From: Alphaproteobacteria bacterium
GTDB lineage: Bacteria; Pseudomonadota; Alphaproteobacteria; Rhizobiales; Xanthobacteraceae
NCBI GenBank assembly: GCA_009781045.1
Contig: WQYW01000001.1
Span: 21,299 to 85,298, forward strand
Reading direction: 5' to 3'
Length of the DNA: 64,000 bases
This document shows positions 37,429 through 47,261 of the stretch, one piece after another. Positions within the stretch are counted from its first letter, which is position 1, and each line of letters starts with the position of its first letter. The translations under genes and the position numbers were made by a program. The notes beneath the pieces are model-generated. The model searched no databases. It was not told the origin of the DNA and saw only the letters and a program-made list of their open reading frames with translations.

Positions 37429-38034
37429 TCAGGACGTGCTGTCGCCAGGTGTTCCCTGCCAGGCCATTGCCTTGCGGGGGAACCCCGGAAGATTGAGAAG
37501 GTCAATGGCGCGGCAGGCGATCTGGTCGGTGATGTCGAAAATCGTCTGCGGCTGCAGATAGAAGGCCGGGAGCGGTGGCGCGACGATGGCGCCAAGTTCG
37601 GTGGCCTGCACCATGCTGCGCAGATGACCGAGATGGAGCGGGCTTTCGCGCACCAGGAGGATCAGGCGGCGCCGCTCCTTGAGCTGGACGTCGGCGGCGC
37701 GGCTTAAGAGATTGTCAAGCTGCCCCCAGGCGATCGCCGACAGGGTGCGGATCGAACAGGGCGCCACGATCATGCCGGCGACGGGAAAGGAGCCGCTGGC
37801 GATGGCGGCACCGATATCGCCATGGTCATAATGGCGCCAGACGATGGATCGGAGATGGTTCAGGGTGCCGGGGCCGACTTCCTGTGCCAGTGTGCGTTCG
37901 GCTGCGGGCGATATCACAAGGTGGACGGCGCAGGGCGCGTCAGCCATCGTGAGACGTTCGACGATGCGTGCGCCCAGCGCGGCACCCGAGGCGCCGCTGA
38001 TCCCGACCACGACATGGGGGGCGCCTTGCGTCAT
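37429..38034 (-). CDS. ubiX: Flavin prenyltransferase UbiX
   Basis: 201 aa; VVVGISGASGAALGARIVERL, PCSIRTLSAIAWGQLDNLLSRAADVQLKERRRLILLVRESPLHLGHL, AIVAPPLPAFYLQPQTIFDI. Confidence 0.93.
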   Translation of the reverse strand: MTQGAPHVVVGISGASGAALGARIVERLTMADAPCAVHLVISPAAERTLAQEVGPGTLNHLRSIVWRHYDHGDIGAAIASGSFPVAGMIVAPCSIRTLSAIAWGQLDNLLSRAADVQLKERRRLILLVRESPLHLGHLRSMVQATELGAIVAPPLPAFYLQPQTIFDITDQIACRAIDLLNLPGFPRKAMAWQGTPGDSTS

Positions 38035-39551
38035 GGTGTCCCCGCGCTGCTGAGATCGATTCCAAGCTGCGGCCAGAGTTCATCGACCCGGGCGACGACC
38101 GCCGGGTCCATGGCGAGGGGACGGCCCCATTCGCGTTCGGTTTCGGGAGGGAGCTTGGTGGTGGCGTCGATGCCGAGTTTGCCGCCGAGGCCCGACTTCG
38201 GGGAGGCGAAGTCGAGATAGTCGATCGGGGTGTCGGACAGCATGAGGAGATCGCGCGAGGTGTCGGCGCGTGTGGTTATGGCCCAGATCACCGAATGCCA
38301 GTCGCGGATATCGATGTCCTCGTCGACCACGATCAGAAGCTTGGTGTAGGTGAACTGCGGCAGCATGGACCACAGCCCGAGCATCAGCCGCCGGGCCTGA
38401 CCGGGATAGCGCTTTTTGATCGAGGCGATGGCGACACGGTAGGAGCAGGCCTCCGGCGGCAGCCAGCAATCCACCACTTCGGGAAACTGCTGGCGCAGCA
38501 TGGGCACGAAGAGCTGGTTGAGCGCCTCGCCGATCCGCGACGGCTCGTCCGGCGGTCTGCCGGTATAGGTCGAGAGATAAAGCGGCTGGCGCCGGCAGGT
38601 GATGGCGCTGACGGTAAAAAGAGGAAACTCCTCGACCGAATTATAGTAGCCGGTGTGGTCGCCATAGGGACCTTCGGGTACGGTCTCGCTCACCGATACC
38701 GTGCCCTCGATCACGATCTCGGCCTGCGAGGGCACCTGGAGGGGTACGCTGATGCAAGGGCTGAGATCGGGCCGCTCGCCGCGCAGGAAGCCGGCGAAGC
38801 GCTGCTCGGAGACAGCCTCGGGCAGCGGCAGCACGCCGGCCAGAATGGTCGCGGGGTCGGCGCCGATGACCACCGCGACCGGCATGTCGCGACCCGCCGC
38901 CTTCCACATCTGGTGATGGCGGGCACCGCCGCGATGGGCCAGCCAGCGCATGATGGCACGGTCGCGCCCCAGGACCTGAATGCGGTAGACGCCGACATTT
39001 TCTTCCTGTTCGCCGGGCCGGGCCTCGGGCGGCACGGTGATGACCAGTGCCCAGGTCAGAAGCGGTGCCGGTTCGCCAGGCCAGCAGATCTGCGCCGGAA
39101 GCCGGGTCAGATCGACCTCGGGTCCGCGAAAAATGCATTCCTGGACCGGCGCCGAAGAGCGGTTGCGCGGTCGTGTTGCCAGTGCCGCGCGTGCCAGAGG
39201 CAGCTTGTTGAGCACGTCTTTGAGACCGCGCGGCGGGCGCGGGCTGCGCAGCTCGGCCATCAGCTCCCCGAGTTCCCCGAGCTGGCCGGGCTCGATGCCG
39301 AGCCCCCAGGCCACCCGCTCGACCGTGCCGAACAGGTTGGTAAGGACCGGCATGGTCGAGGGCGAGCCATCGGGGCGGATCGGCTGTTCAAAGAGCAGTG
39401 CCGGGCCCTGGTCATGAAGGACCCGGCGATGAATCTCGGTCATTTCGTGGACCACCGAAATCTTTTCGCGAATCCGTCGCAACTGGCCCCTGGAATCGAG
39501 GAAGTGCAGAAAATCGGACAGCTCGCGAAAGCGGGGCAGGTCACGTTGCAA
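38031..39551 (-). CDS. ubiD: UbiD-family decarboxylase
   Basis: ELSDFLHFLDSRGQLRRI..., GDHTGYYN, TYTGRPPDEPSRIGEALN. TTG at 39551 preceded by AAGGAG is the likeliest start; the ORF extends to 39638. Confidence 0.9.
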   Translation of the reverse strand: MQRDLPRFRELSDFLHFLDSRGQLRRIREKISVVHEMTEIHRRVLHDQGPALLFEQPIRPDGSPSTMPVLTNLFGTVERVAWGLGIEPGQLGELGELMAELRSPRPPRGLKDVLNKLPLARAALATRPRNRSSAPVQECIFRGPEVDLTRLPAQICWPGEPAPLLTWALVITVPPEARPGEQEENVGVYRIQVLGRDRAIMRWLAHRGGARHHQMWKAAGRDMPVAVVIGADPATILAGVLPLPEAVSEQRFAGFLRGERPDLSPCISVPLQVPSQAEIVIEGTVSVSETVPEGPYGDHTGYYNSVEEFPLFTVSAITCRRQPLYLSTYTGRPPDEPSRIGEALNQLFVPMLRQQFPEVVDCWLPPEACSYRVAIASIKKRYPGQARRLMLGLWSMLPQFTYTKLLIVVDEDIDIRDWHSVIWAITTRADTSRDLLMLSDTPIDYLDFASPKSGLGGKLGIDATTKLPPETEREWGRPLAMDPAVVARVDELWPQLGIDLSSAGTP

Positions 39552-39640
39552 TTGAACAAGCTCCTTGAACAACCATATGCTAACCCAATGATAGCCCCCA
39601 TCAAGGTTCCTGCTCAACCATGTCCCTGGCGTGACCACCC

Positions 39641-40228
39641 ATGATTCAACCGTCCGATCCGCCGTCCGATGCGTCTTCCGCCCAGTTGCCGGCCATTCCG
39701 CCGCTTCTGGCGCTGGCGATGCGGCCCCTGCCGCTTCTTCCCCTGCAACTGGTGCTCTCGGGCTTCGCCCAGCGCATTTTCCGCCGCAATCCCCAGATCT
39801 TCGATCGGCTCGGGGAACATAAGCGGGTCCGCTTCGGCATCAAGCCGACCGATCTGCCCTTCGCGTTCGTGATCGAGGCGATCTCGCCGTTCCTGACCGT
39901 GGTGCGGGAGCTGCCGGAGGATGTCGGCTGCCGCATCTCCTCGTCTCTGGCCAACCTTCTGGCGCTGGCGGAGGGCAAGGTTGACGGCGACGCCCTGATG
40001 TTCTCGCGCGAACTGGTCATCGAGGGCAATGTCGAGGCGGTGCTGGCGTTGCGCAATACCATCGACGATGCCCAGCTCGACCTGCCGACCGAGCTTTCCT
40101 CGCTGTTCGGACCGCTCCAGGGGCCGGCCCGGCATGCGCTGGAGGCGGCACGGAGCCGCGTCCTTGGTCCGTCCCGGAGCGGCCTGCCGCAGGAACATCC
40201 ACATGAAGAGGTTGAGCGATGGAGCTGA
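39641..40228 (+). CDS. ubiT: UbiT-like SCP2-domain lipid-binding protein (YhbT)
   Basis: 195 aa; FAQRIFRRNPQIFDRLGEHKRVRFGIKPTDLPFAFVIE...; immediately upstream of ubiU. Confidence 0.83.
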   Translation: MIQPSDPPSDASSAQLPAIPPLLALAMRPLPLLPLQLVLSGFAQRIFRRNPQIFDRLGEHKRVRFGIKPTDLPFAFVIEAISPFLTVVRELPEDVGCRISSSLANLLALAEGKVDGDALMFSRELVIEGNVEAVLALRNTIDDAQLDLPTELSSLFGPLQGPARHALEAARSRVLGPSRSGLPQEHPHEEVERWS

Positions 40229-41196
40229 TTTGTCCTGCCGGAACCCCGGCGGCGCTGAAAAGCGCCATCGATGCCGGAGCCGACGCAGTCTATTGCGGGT
40301 TCAATGATGAAACCAATGCCCGCAACTTTCCCGGCCTGAATTTCAGCCGCGACGAAATGCAGCGCGGCGTGGCGCTGGCCCATAGTCGGGGCGCCAGGGT
40401 ATCGGTCGCCATCAACACCTTTCCGCGCGCCGGCGCGCTCGATGTCTGGCACCGTGCGGTGGACGATGCGGTTGGATGCGGTGCCGATGCCCTGATCCTC
40501 GCCGATACCGGCCTGATGGACTATGCGGCGCGCCGCCACCCCGGACAGCGCCTCCATGTCTCGGTGCAGGCCGCCGCCGCCAATCCCGATGCCATCGCCT
40601 TCTATGTCGAGGCCTTCGGCGCCCGCCGCGTGGTGCTGCCGCGGGTCCTCAGCGTGCCCGAGATCGCCGAGATCGCCCGCGAGATCGCTTGCGAGACCGA
40701 GGTCTTCGTGTTCGGCGGCCTCTGCGTCATGGCCGAAGGGCGCTGCTCGCTGTCGTCCTATGCCACGGGCAAATCGCCGAACATGCAGGGGGTGTGCTCG
40801 CCCCCCAGCCATGTGGTCTATGAGGAGACGGCACGGGGGACCAATTCCAGGCTGGGCGGCTTTACCATCAACCAGTTCGCCGCCAGTGAGCCCAAGGGTT
40901 ATCCCACCCTGTGCAAGGGGCGCTTCACCACCGAGCAGGGCACCGGCTATATTTTCGAGGACCCGGTCAGCCTTGATGCCACCACACTGCTCAAGGGCCT
41001 GCAGGATGCCGGCGTCACCGCCCTCAAGATCGAGGGCCGCCAGCGTGGGCGGGCCTATATCGAAAGCGTGGTGCGCCATTTCCGGGCTGCGCTGAACGCG
41101 CTCGCCAAAGGCCGCGAGCCGGATCTGGCGAGCCTCAAAGCCTTCACCGAAGGCCAGGCTTCCACGGTCGGGGCCTATCGCAAGACGTGGCGCTAG
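40219..41196 (+). CDS. ubiU: UbiU (U32-type, O2-independent ubiquinone hydroxylation)
   Basis: 325 aa; MELICPAGTPAALKSAIDAGADAVYCGF...; Cys set GGLCVMAEGRCSLSSYATGKSPNMQGVCSPP...LCKGRF. Confidence 0.92.
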   Translation: MELICPAGTPAALKSAIDAGADAVYCGFNDETNARNFPGLNFSRDEMQRGVALAHSRGARVSVAINTFPRAGALDVWHRAVDDAVGCGADALILADTGLMDYAARRHPGQRLHVSVQAAAANPDAIAFYVEAFGARRVVLPRVLSVPEIAEIAREIACETEVFVFGGLCVMAEGRCSLSSYATGKSPNMQGVCSPPSHVVYEETARGTNSRLGGFTINQFAASEPKGYPTLCKGRFTTEQGTGYIFEDPVSLDATTLLKGLQDAGVTALKIEGRQRGRAYIESVVRHFRAALNALAKGREPDLASLKAFTEGQASTVGAYRKTWR

Positions 41197-41516
41197 GGAG
41201 AGCCGGCGTCAGGGTGATCCGGCGTCAGGGAACCGGGCAGAAAGCGACCCGGCACCCTCGCCGCTGGTCAGACATGGTGCGGTCAGACATGGTGCGATTG
41301 TCGGGAAGGCCCCGGGGGGCTTTCTCGACTTGAGAGCTGACGGCGCGCCACGAGGTCTGGCGCCGATCGGGGGGCCGGCGAGATCCGGATCGGCGCGTCG
41401 ATGTGACGACGGGCGCAATGAAGCTGGCACCTGGGGTCGGGTGGTGCCGATGAGACGAAAAATCTGTGGCGGTCAAATTGTCAGACGAAGCGTATTCTGT
41501 GGCGAAGGAAAATCCA

Positions 41517-42404
41517 ATGCAACTCAGCCTGGGCCCTGTCCTCTATAACTGGGCACCGGAACGGTGGCGTGACTTCTACTTCCGCATTGCTGATGAGGCA
41601 CCTTTCGATGTGGTGTCGGTCGGCGAGGTGGTGTGTTCCAAGCGCGCGCCGTTTTTCGCCGATCATCTGCCGGCGGTAATCTCCCGGCTGCAACAGGCGG
41701 GAAAGCAATTGTTGCTGGGCTCGCTCATCCTGGTGTCGCAGCCGCGGGAGCGGCGTCAGACCGAGGAGCTTGCCGGCGTCGAGGGCACCATGGTCGAGGT
41801 CAACGACTTCACCTGCCTCAAAGTGGTCTCGGGCCAGCCTCACGCCATCGGCCCCTTCGTCAACATCTATAATGAGGCGACGGCCGCGTTTCATGCCGGC
41901 CGCGGAGCCACACGCATCTGTCTGCCGCCGGAACTGCCGCTGTCCTCGGTCGCGGTGATTGCCGCGGCGCTGCCGGAGGTCACCTTCGAGGTTTTTGCCT
42001 TCGGCCGGGTGCCGCTGGCGATCTCAGCGCGCTGCTATCATGCCCGCCTGCACAAGCTCGCCAAGGACAACTGCCGCTTCGTGTGCGAGAAAGACCCCGA
42101 TGGTCTTGCCATGAAAACCCTGGAGAACCAGGACTTTCTGACCATCAACGGGGTGCAGACGCTGTCGTTCACCGCAACCAGTCTGCTCGGCGACATCGCC
42201 CGATTGCGCCAGGCGCGCATCGGCTCACTGCGGCTGTCGCCGCAGGATTGCGACATGGTGGCGGTGGGGCGGATCTTTCGCGATGTGCTCGACGGGCGCG
42301 AAGACTCCGATTGCGGCCAGCGCCGTCTCGCCGAAGTCTATCCCAACGTGCCGTTCTCCAATGGCTTTATCCATGGGGTGGCGGGAGTAAGCCTGGTTCG
42401 ATAG
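41517..42404 (+). CDS. ubiV: UbiV (U32-type, O2-independent ubiquinone hydroxylation)
   Basis: MQLSLGPVLYNWAPERWRDFYFRIADEAPFDVVSVGEVVCSKR...; CYHARLHKLAKDNCRFVCEKDPDGL cysteines. Confidence 0.92.
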   Translation: MQLSLGPVLYNWAPERWRDFYFRIADEAPFDVVSVGEVVCSKRAPFFADHLPAVISRLQQAGKQLLLGSLILVSQPRERRQTEELAGVEGTMVEVNDFTCLKVVSGQPHAIGPFVNIYNEATAAFHAGRGATRICLPPELPLSSVAVIAAALPEVTFEVFAFGRVPLAISARCYHARLHKLAKDNCRFVCEKDPDGLAMKTLENQDFLTINGVQTLSFTATSLLGDIARLRQARIGSLRLSPQDCDMVAVGRIFRDVLDGREDSDCGQRRLAEVYPNVPFSNGFIHGVAGVSLVR

Positions 42405-42949
42405 GTCCTGACTGCCAGAGGCCGGAAAAGAGGTGGCTCGCACGCGGCTCGAAATCCGGGAAAAATTGCGCCGCTCCAATCGGGATGGTCACCCGCTTGC
42501 CACCAATCGCCTCCATCCCCAAAGCCGGCTGGGGCTCGACAACCTTGGAAAGGGGCGCTTTGGGCAGAAACAGATTTCTGATTTCCGGCCACTGGAATCC
42601 GGCAAGTTCAAATCCGTCGGCGTCCAGGCATGGCGGGGAGCGGTGTCGGATCTGGCCGGATCGAGCCCAAAACCCTGCAGGTGGCAGATCCCGACAGGGG
42701 CACGGGGGAACCTTCCTGGTGTCTTCGCCTTCGATCCGGCGACATCCGGATCGGCCTGGCGCTCGGCAGGGGCTGCGGTTTCAGGCGTTGGGCTGGATGG
42801 GGCGGCGCTGATCAGGCCGCCCGGCAGCGCAGGGGCAATGCTGCGCTGCCGCAAAGAGATCATCCTGCGATCGTCTGCGACGTCTCGTGGCTCGCCTGTC
42901 GTCCTTTGCCTGCCTTTTCAGCTTTTACTCCCGGGCCAGTCCCGGGCTT

Positions 42950-43678
42950 TCAGTCGACGCCGTAGAACATGTCGACCTGGGACAGCTGGTCGTGGACCCT
43001 GGTCACGCCGGCGACATTCTCGGCGGCGACGATGGTGGCCCGGCGCACCCGTTCGTCATGGATGACGCCGCTGAGGAAGACTTCGCCGTCACGGACCAGG
43101 ATCGTGAGGCCGAAGGGGCACCAGTCGTGTTTTTCCAGGGCGGCAATGATGGCACTGCGAATCTGCTCGTCATCAATCTTCGGGGTGGCGATATGGCGCG
43201 CCAGACTGGCCACCGCCTGAAGGAGGTTGGCGCGGGACACGATTCCGACCAGAATGCCGTCGCGCATCACCGGCAGACGCTTGATGTTGTTGCGCTCCAT
43301 CAGGTCGGCGATGTCGGTGACGGCGGTATCCTCGGTGATGGTCAGAGGTGTCTGCGTCATCACCTCGGCGACTTTGCGGCCATGTTCATGGATGAAGTCA
43401 TTGGCGAGCTGACTGGGGCCGAGGAAGAAGCGCAGCAGCCTTCCGCGCTTGCGCTGGGTGCCGATCTCACTGCGCCGCAGCAAATCGCCTTCCGAAATCA
43501 CCCCGACAAGCCGGGCCCCTTCGTCGACCACCGGCAGCCCGCTGACATGGCGTTCGAGCATGATTTTGGCGGCCGCGATGACGCTGGTGTCGGGCGTCAC
43601 GGTGACGACGGAGCGGGTCATGATCTGGTGGGCATGCATGCGCATTTTCCCCGAAAGGCGGATTGGTCCACAGGTCAA
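42950..43678 (-). CDS. CBS-pair plus BON domain protein
   Basis: 242 aa; IMTRSVVTVTPDTSVIAAAKIMLERHVSGLPVVDEGARLVGVISEGDLL; second CBS; C-term DGEVFLSGVIHDERVRRATIVAAENVAGVTRVHDQL (BON). Confidence 0.9.
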   Translation of the reverse strand: MTCGPIRLSGKMRMHAHQIMTRSVVTVTPDTSVIAAAKIMLERHVSGLPVVDEGARLVGVISEGDLLRRSEIGTQRKRGRLLRFFLGPSQLANDFIHEHGRKVAEVMTQTPLTITEDTAVTDIADLMERNNIKRLPVMRDGILVGIVSRANLLQAVASLARHIATPKIDDEQIRSAIIAALEKHDWCPFGLTILVRDGEVFLSGVIHDERVRRATIVAAENVAGVTRVHDQLSQVDMFYGVD

Positions 43679-43725
43679 AAACTAGGTCCGCCAGGCTGAA
43701 TCCGAAATGACGCAGGTCAATGAGA

Positions 43726-44622
43726 TCACAGGGTGGCGATGAACTCCACCATGCGCTGACGCATTTCGTGGCTGGGCAGGGGCCCGTGCACGGCGTTGGT
43801 ATTGTCGGCCATATGTGCGGCATCACTGGTGCCCGGGATCACCGCCAGGATACGCGGGTCGGCGAGGAGGAATTTGAGAAAGAACTGGGCCCAGCTGGGG
43901 GCAAAACTCCGCGCCCATTCCGGCACTTCCCTGCCCTGGACGGCGCGGAACAGGCGGCCCTTGCCGAAGGGCAGGGCGGTGAGCACGGCAGCTCCGATGT
44001 CGCCTGCCAGCGGCAGGAGGGTTTTCTCGACCTCCCGGTTATCGAGGGAATAGTCGATCTGGATGAAGTCCGGGCGCTCGCGCTCCAGGATGGCGGCGAC
44101 CGCCGGATAATCGTTGTGGGAGGTCGAGGTGATGCCGATATAGCGGCACAGGCCCTCCTTCTTCCACTCCCTGAAGCGTTCCAGGGACTGTTGCGGATCC
44201 CTGACGTTGTGCAGCTGCAGGAGATCGACGCTGTCGGTCCTGAGGCGGGTCAGCGAGCTGGTCAGCTGCTCGCGTTCGGGGGCGCGGATCTTGGTGGCGA
44301 TGAAGACGCGGTTGCGCAATTTTTTGCTGGCGATGACATCGCCGATCACGGCTTCGGCATCGCCATAGGCGGCCGCGGTATCGATCAGCTGGCAGCCGCT
44401 GTTGAGCAGTGCCGCGATCACGGCATCGGCTTTGGCGCGCGTGGGCTCGTCATTGGTATTGAAAACGCTGGCGGTACCCAGGCCGACGCCGGGAACGCGG
44501 TCATTGGTGTGGGGAATGGCGCGCTTGATGTAAGTGACTTCGGGACGGGCCGCTGCTGCGCCGGAGAGCAGGAGGCCACCGGCAAGCGCGCCGAGGCCGC
44601 GACGGGTGAGGGAAAAGGTCAT
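43726..44622 (-). CDS. Aldo/keto reductase, probable Tat substrate
   Basis: 298 aa; TRRGLGALAGGLLLSGAAAARP, VGLGTASVFN, LIDTAAAYGDAEAVIGDVI, DLLQLHNVRDPQ. Confidence 0.88.
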   Translation of the reverse strand: MTFSLTRRGLGALAGGLLLSGAAAARPEVTYIKRAIPHTNDRVPGVGLGTASVFNTNDEPTRAKADAVIAALLNSGCQLIDTAAAYGDAEAVIGDVIASKKLRNRVFIATKIRAPEREQLTSSLTRLRTDSVDLLQLHNVRDPQQSLERFREWKKEGLCRYIGITSTSHNDYPAVAAILERERPDFIQIDYSLDNREVEKTLLPLAGDIGAAVLTALPFGKGRLFRAVQGREVPEWARSFAPSWAQFFLKFLLADPRILAVIPGTSDAAHMADNTNAVHGPLPSHEMRQRMVEFIATL

Positions 44623-46010
44623 GGCGTTATCTCCTTGATTTGAGTGTCCGCGGCGAGGCGTTCCTGCATCCGCCCCAGCCAGAGTGAGAGCAGGGCCCAG
44701 GCCGCGACCACCGGCAGCGCCAGAAGCGCAAGCGTCCCAAGCTTGGGACCGATGGTGAAGATCCAGCCGGAGAGGGCGTCCGATCCGCGGTAGATCACCA
44801 CATCGATCATGTTCTTGACTTTGTATTTTTCCTCGCGCCCGACCACGGTGAAGAAAATATGGCGCGCCGGATTGGCGAGCGCGAAATTGATCCAGCGCTG
44901 CACCACCTGGAGGGTCACCACGATGGTGAGAACGGGCAGCACCGCCAGTGTGGAGAAGCCGGCGACATAGACCAGCGGCAGCATCGCGGCACTGATGCCG
45001 GTGCCGAAGCGCTTGAGGACGCCGGATGTGGCAAGGATCTGTGTGGCGAGGCTGAGCAGGTTGACGCCGAGGTCGATGGCTGCGAACAGCTCCGTCTGGG
45101 CCTCGCGGTTCGGGATCGCCGCCGCCACGATATGGGCCTGCGCGAAATAGGTCACAGTGGCGGCAAAGGACAGCAGGCTGACCCAGAAGGCGATGCCGAG
45201 CAGATAAGGCGAGTTGAAGAGTGCCGACAGGCCGGCAAAGGCGCTGCCGCCGACGCGCTGCCCGGCCAGGGAAACACCCGCGATTGTCTCGACCAGGGGC
45301 GCCTCGACAGCGGGCGCCTCGACAACCGCCTCGGCAAGGTCTGACCCGACAAGGTCTGACCCGCCAGGGGCCTCCGAAGATGTCGGAGCTGTCGCCGCTT
45401 CGATGCGCCGGACGCAGAACACCGCGAACTCCATGAAGAGAGCGGCGATGATCAGGAGGTGGAACCGGCCCAGCGGCTTGACCAGCAACATGGTGATGGT
45501 GGGACCGAGAAGCGCTCCCGCGGTTCCTCCGGCACCGATGAAGCCGAACAGACGCTTGCTCTGTGCCGCGGTGAAGAGATCGGCCATGAACGACCAGAAC
45601 ACCGCGACCGCGAACAGGTTGAAGATGCTGACCCAGACAAAAAACACCCGGGCCAGAATCCGGGTCACTTCAGGGGAATGGAAAATCGTCAGTGCCAGCC
45701 AGAACAGGAACAGATTGAGGACGAAGAAATGGTAGACGATGGGAATGAAGCGTGCCCGCGGCAGCCGCGCCACCAGCGCCCCATAGAGCGGCTGCGCCAG
45801 CAGCATGGTGACGAAGGTGGCGGTGAACAGCCAGGGCAGGTTCCGGACGCCGCCTTCAATACCCATCTGGTCGCGCAGCGGGCGCAGGACATAATAGCCC
45901 GCGAGCAGAGTGAAGAAATAGGCAAAGGACCACAGCGCGGCCTGCCGCTCCTGCGCGTTGGCGCCGCTCAGGCGCTGCAGACGGTCAAGCAACGCAGAGG
46001 CCGCAGTCAT
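44619..46010 (-). CDS. MFS-like transporter, NTP/NDP exchange (ATP:ADP antiporter) family
   Basis: 463 aa, ~12 TM; LLAGYYVLRPLRDQMGIEGGVRNLPWLFTATFVTMLLAQPLYGALVARLPR. Confidence 0.75.
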   Translation of the reverse strand: MTAASALLDRLQRLSGANAQERQAALWSFAYFFTLLAGYYVLRPLRDQMGIEGGVRNLPWLFTATFVTMLLAQPLYGALVARLPRARFIPIVYHFFVLNLFLFWLALTIFHSPEVTRILARVFFVWVSIFNLFAVAVFWSFMADLFTAAQSKRLFGFIGAGGTAGALLGPTITMLLVKPLGRFHLLIIAALFMEFAVFCVRRIEAATAPTSSEAPGGSDLVGSDLAEAVVEAPAVEAPLVETIAGVSLAGQRVGGSAFAGLSALFNSPYLLGIAFWVSLLSFAATVTYFAQAHIVAAAIPNREAQTELFAAIDLGVNLLSLATQILATSGVLKRFGTGISAAMLPLVYVAGFSTLAVLPVLTIVVTLQVVQRWINFALANPARHIFFTVVGREEKYKVKNMIDVVIYRGSDALSGWIFTIGPKLGTLALLALPVVAAWALLSLWLGRMQERLAADTQIKEITP

Positions 46011-46759
46011 GGCGCGAGTGACAGCTTGTGCCGCAGTTCGTCGGCGGAGCCATTTTGTCCGAAGCCGGGGCCGCCGAACTGGAAGCGGCTGGCATCGGCG
46101 AGTTTTCCGGCGTTGACCGCCTCAAAGCCGGCGGCATCGACCAGTCGGGTCGCGACTTCCAGTGCGCCGGTGTCATCACCGGCGATCGGAATGGCGAGGC
46201 GCGGCGCGGCCCGGTTGGCCTCGCGCTCCAGCACTGCGAAGTTGAGGGTGTTGAAGGCGCGTACCAGCCGGGTTTGGGGCAGATATTTCTGCGAGGTGAT
46301 GCCAATGCCGTTCTGCTGGACCTCGTCGGCGATGGCACCGTCACGTTTGGCCATGGCGTTGCAGGCATCGAGCACGATCTTGCCACGGAGTGCCTTGCCG
46401 TGGTCAGCCCCAAGCTGCGGCAGGGCGCCATAGGGCACGGCGATCAGGATGGCGTCACCGAAGGCGATTGCCTGTTCGACCGTGCCGGCCTGTGCCAGTG
46501 GGCCGATACGCGCAACCAGCTCGTTCAGCTGGTCGGGATGGCGTGATGACAGCATCACCTGGTGACCGGCCCTGGCCCACAGCGCGCCGAGCGTGCCGCC
46601 GATGTGACCGGCACCGATGATCCCGATCTTCATTTTCTCCTGCGCCGACGAGGTCTGGGCGCCGGCTTCGCGGGTCTCGACCAGCGCGGCCACGAGGAGT
46701 GCAGCCGCGGCTCCAAGCAGCGTACGACGGCTGTGATCGACAGGTCTTGATATTGGCAT
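46007..46759 (-). CDS. NADPH-dependent F420 reductase-like oxidoreductase with Tat-like signal
   Basis: MPISRPVDHSRRTLLGAAAALLVAALVE...MKIGIIGAGHIGGTLGALWARAGHQVMLSSRHP. ORF-track start (47014) judged too long. Confidence 0.78.
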   Translation of the reverse strand: MPISRPVDHSRRTLLGAAAALLVAALVETREAGAQTSSAQEKMKIGIIGAGHIGGTLGALWARAGHQVMLSSRHPDQLNELVARIGPLAQAGTVEQAIAFGDAILIAVPYGALPQLGADHGKALRGKIVLDACNAMAKRDGAIADEVQQNGIGITSQKYLPQTRLVRAFNTLNFAVLEREANRAAPRLAIPIAGDDTGALEVATRLVDAAGFEAVNAGKLADASRFQFGGPGFGQNGSADELRHKLSLAP

Positions 46760-47138
46760 GGTTGCACCATTTCCTGAAAATCCGGGGCTCTGGTCGAAAA
46801 GCCCGCTCAATGCCTGTTCATAGCGCGAAAGGCGGCGTTTCGGAAACTGGTCTGACCACGTTTCCCCGGCGTGGCAGGGTTGCAGCAGACCGGCAGATGT
46901 TGCAGGGCTCTGGGCTTGTGCTCTCGGGCTCCCGCGGTGTTTCTTTGTGAGGGGATATTGCGCAGGGCTGCAGGATAATGCGGCAGGGCTGCGCGGGGCA
47001 GGGCGGGTGGACATTTCGTTTGCAGCTGGAGCGGGGCCGGCAGCTGCGCTAAGAATGCTGCCGGGGTCGCGCTTTCAGGCGGGCAAACAGCGACTTGAGC
47101 GTCATCGCAACCTGCCGTCCGCCCCTTTGCGGAGTGGT

Positions 47139-47155
47139 CTGGCGCAGGATTTGCA
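47139..47155 (+). promoter_or_regulatory. Candidate sigma-54 (-24/-12) promoter upstream of nickel permease gene
   Basis: CTGGCGCAGGATTTGCA: GG and GC separated by 10 nt; close to YTGGCACGRNNNTTGCW. Confidence 0.5.
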
Positions 47156-47261
47156 AGGCGTCCGGATCTGTATGACGGGGTTGGCTGACGTGATCTGACG
47201 TCGGGTGTCACTCCGCTTCACCGTTTCAGGCCCGATGCCCTCGAAGGTGCCGAAAGGCGTG

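Noticed and set aside
38295-39644. 449-aa plus-strand ORF
   Set aside because: Antisense to ubiD.
41267-41297. 15-bp tandem repeat (ggtcagacatggtgc x2) and nearby 'ccggcgtcaggg' repeats in the ubiU-ubiV gap
   Set aside because: Too short and degenerate to support a regulatory or CRISPR-like interpretation.
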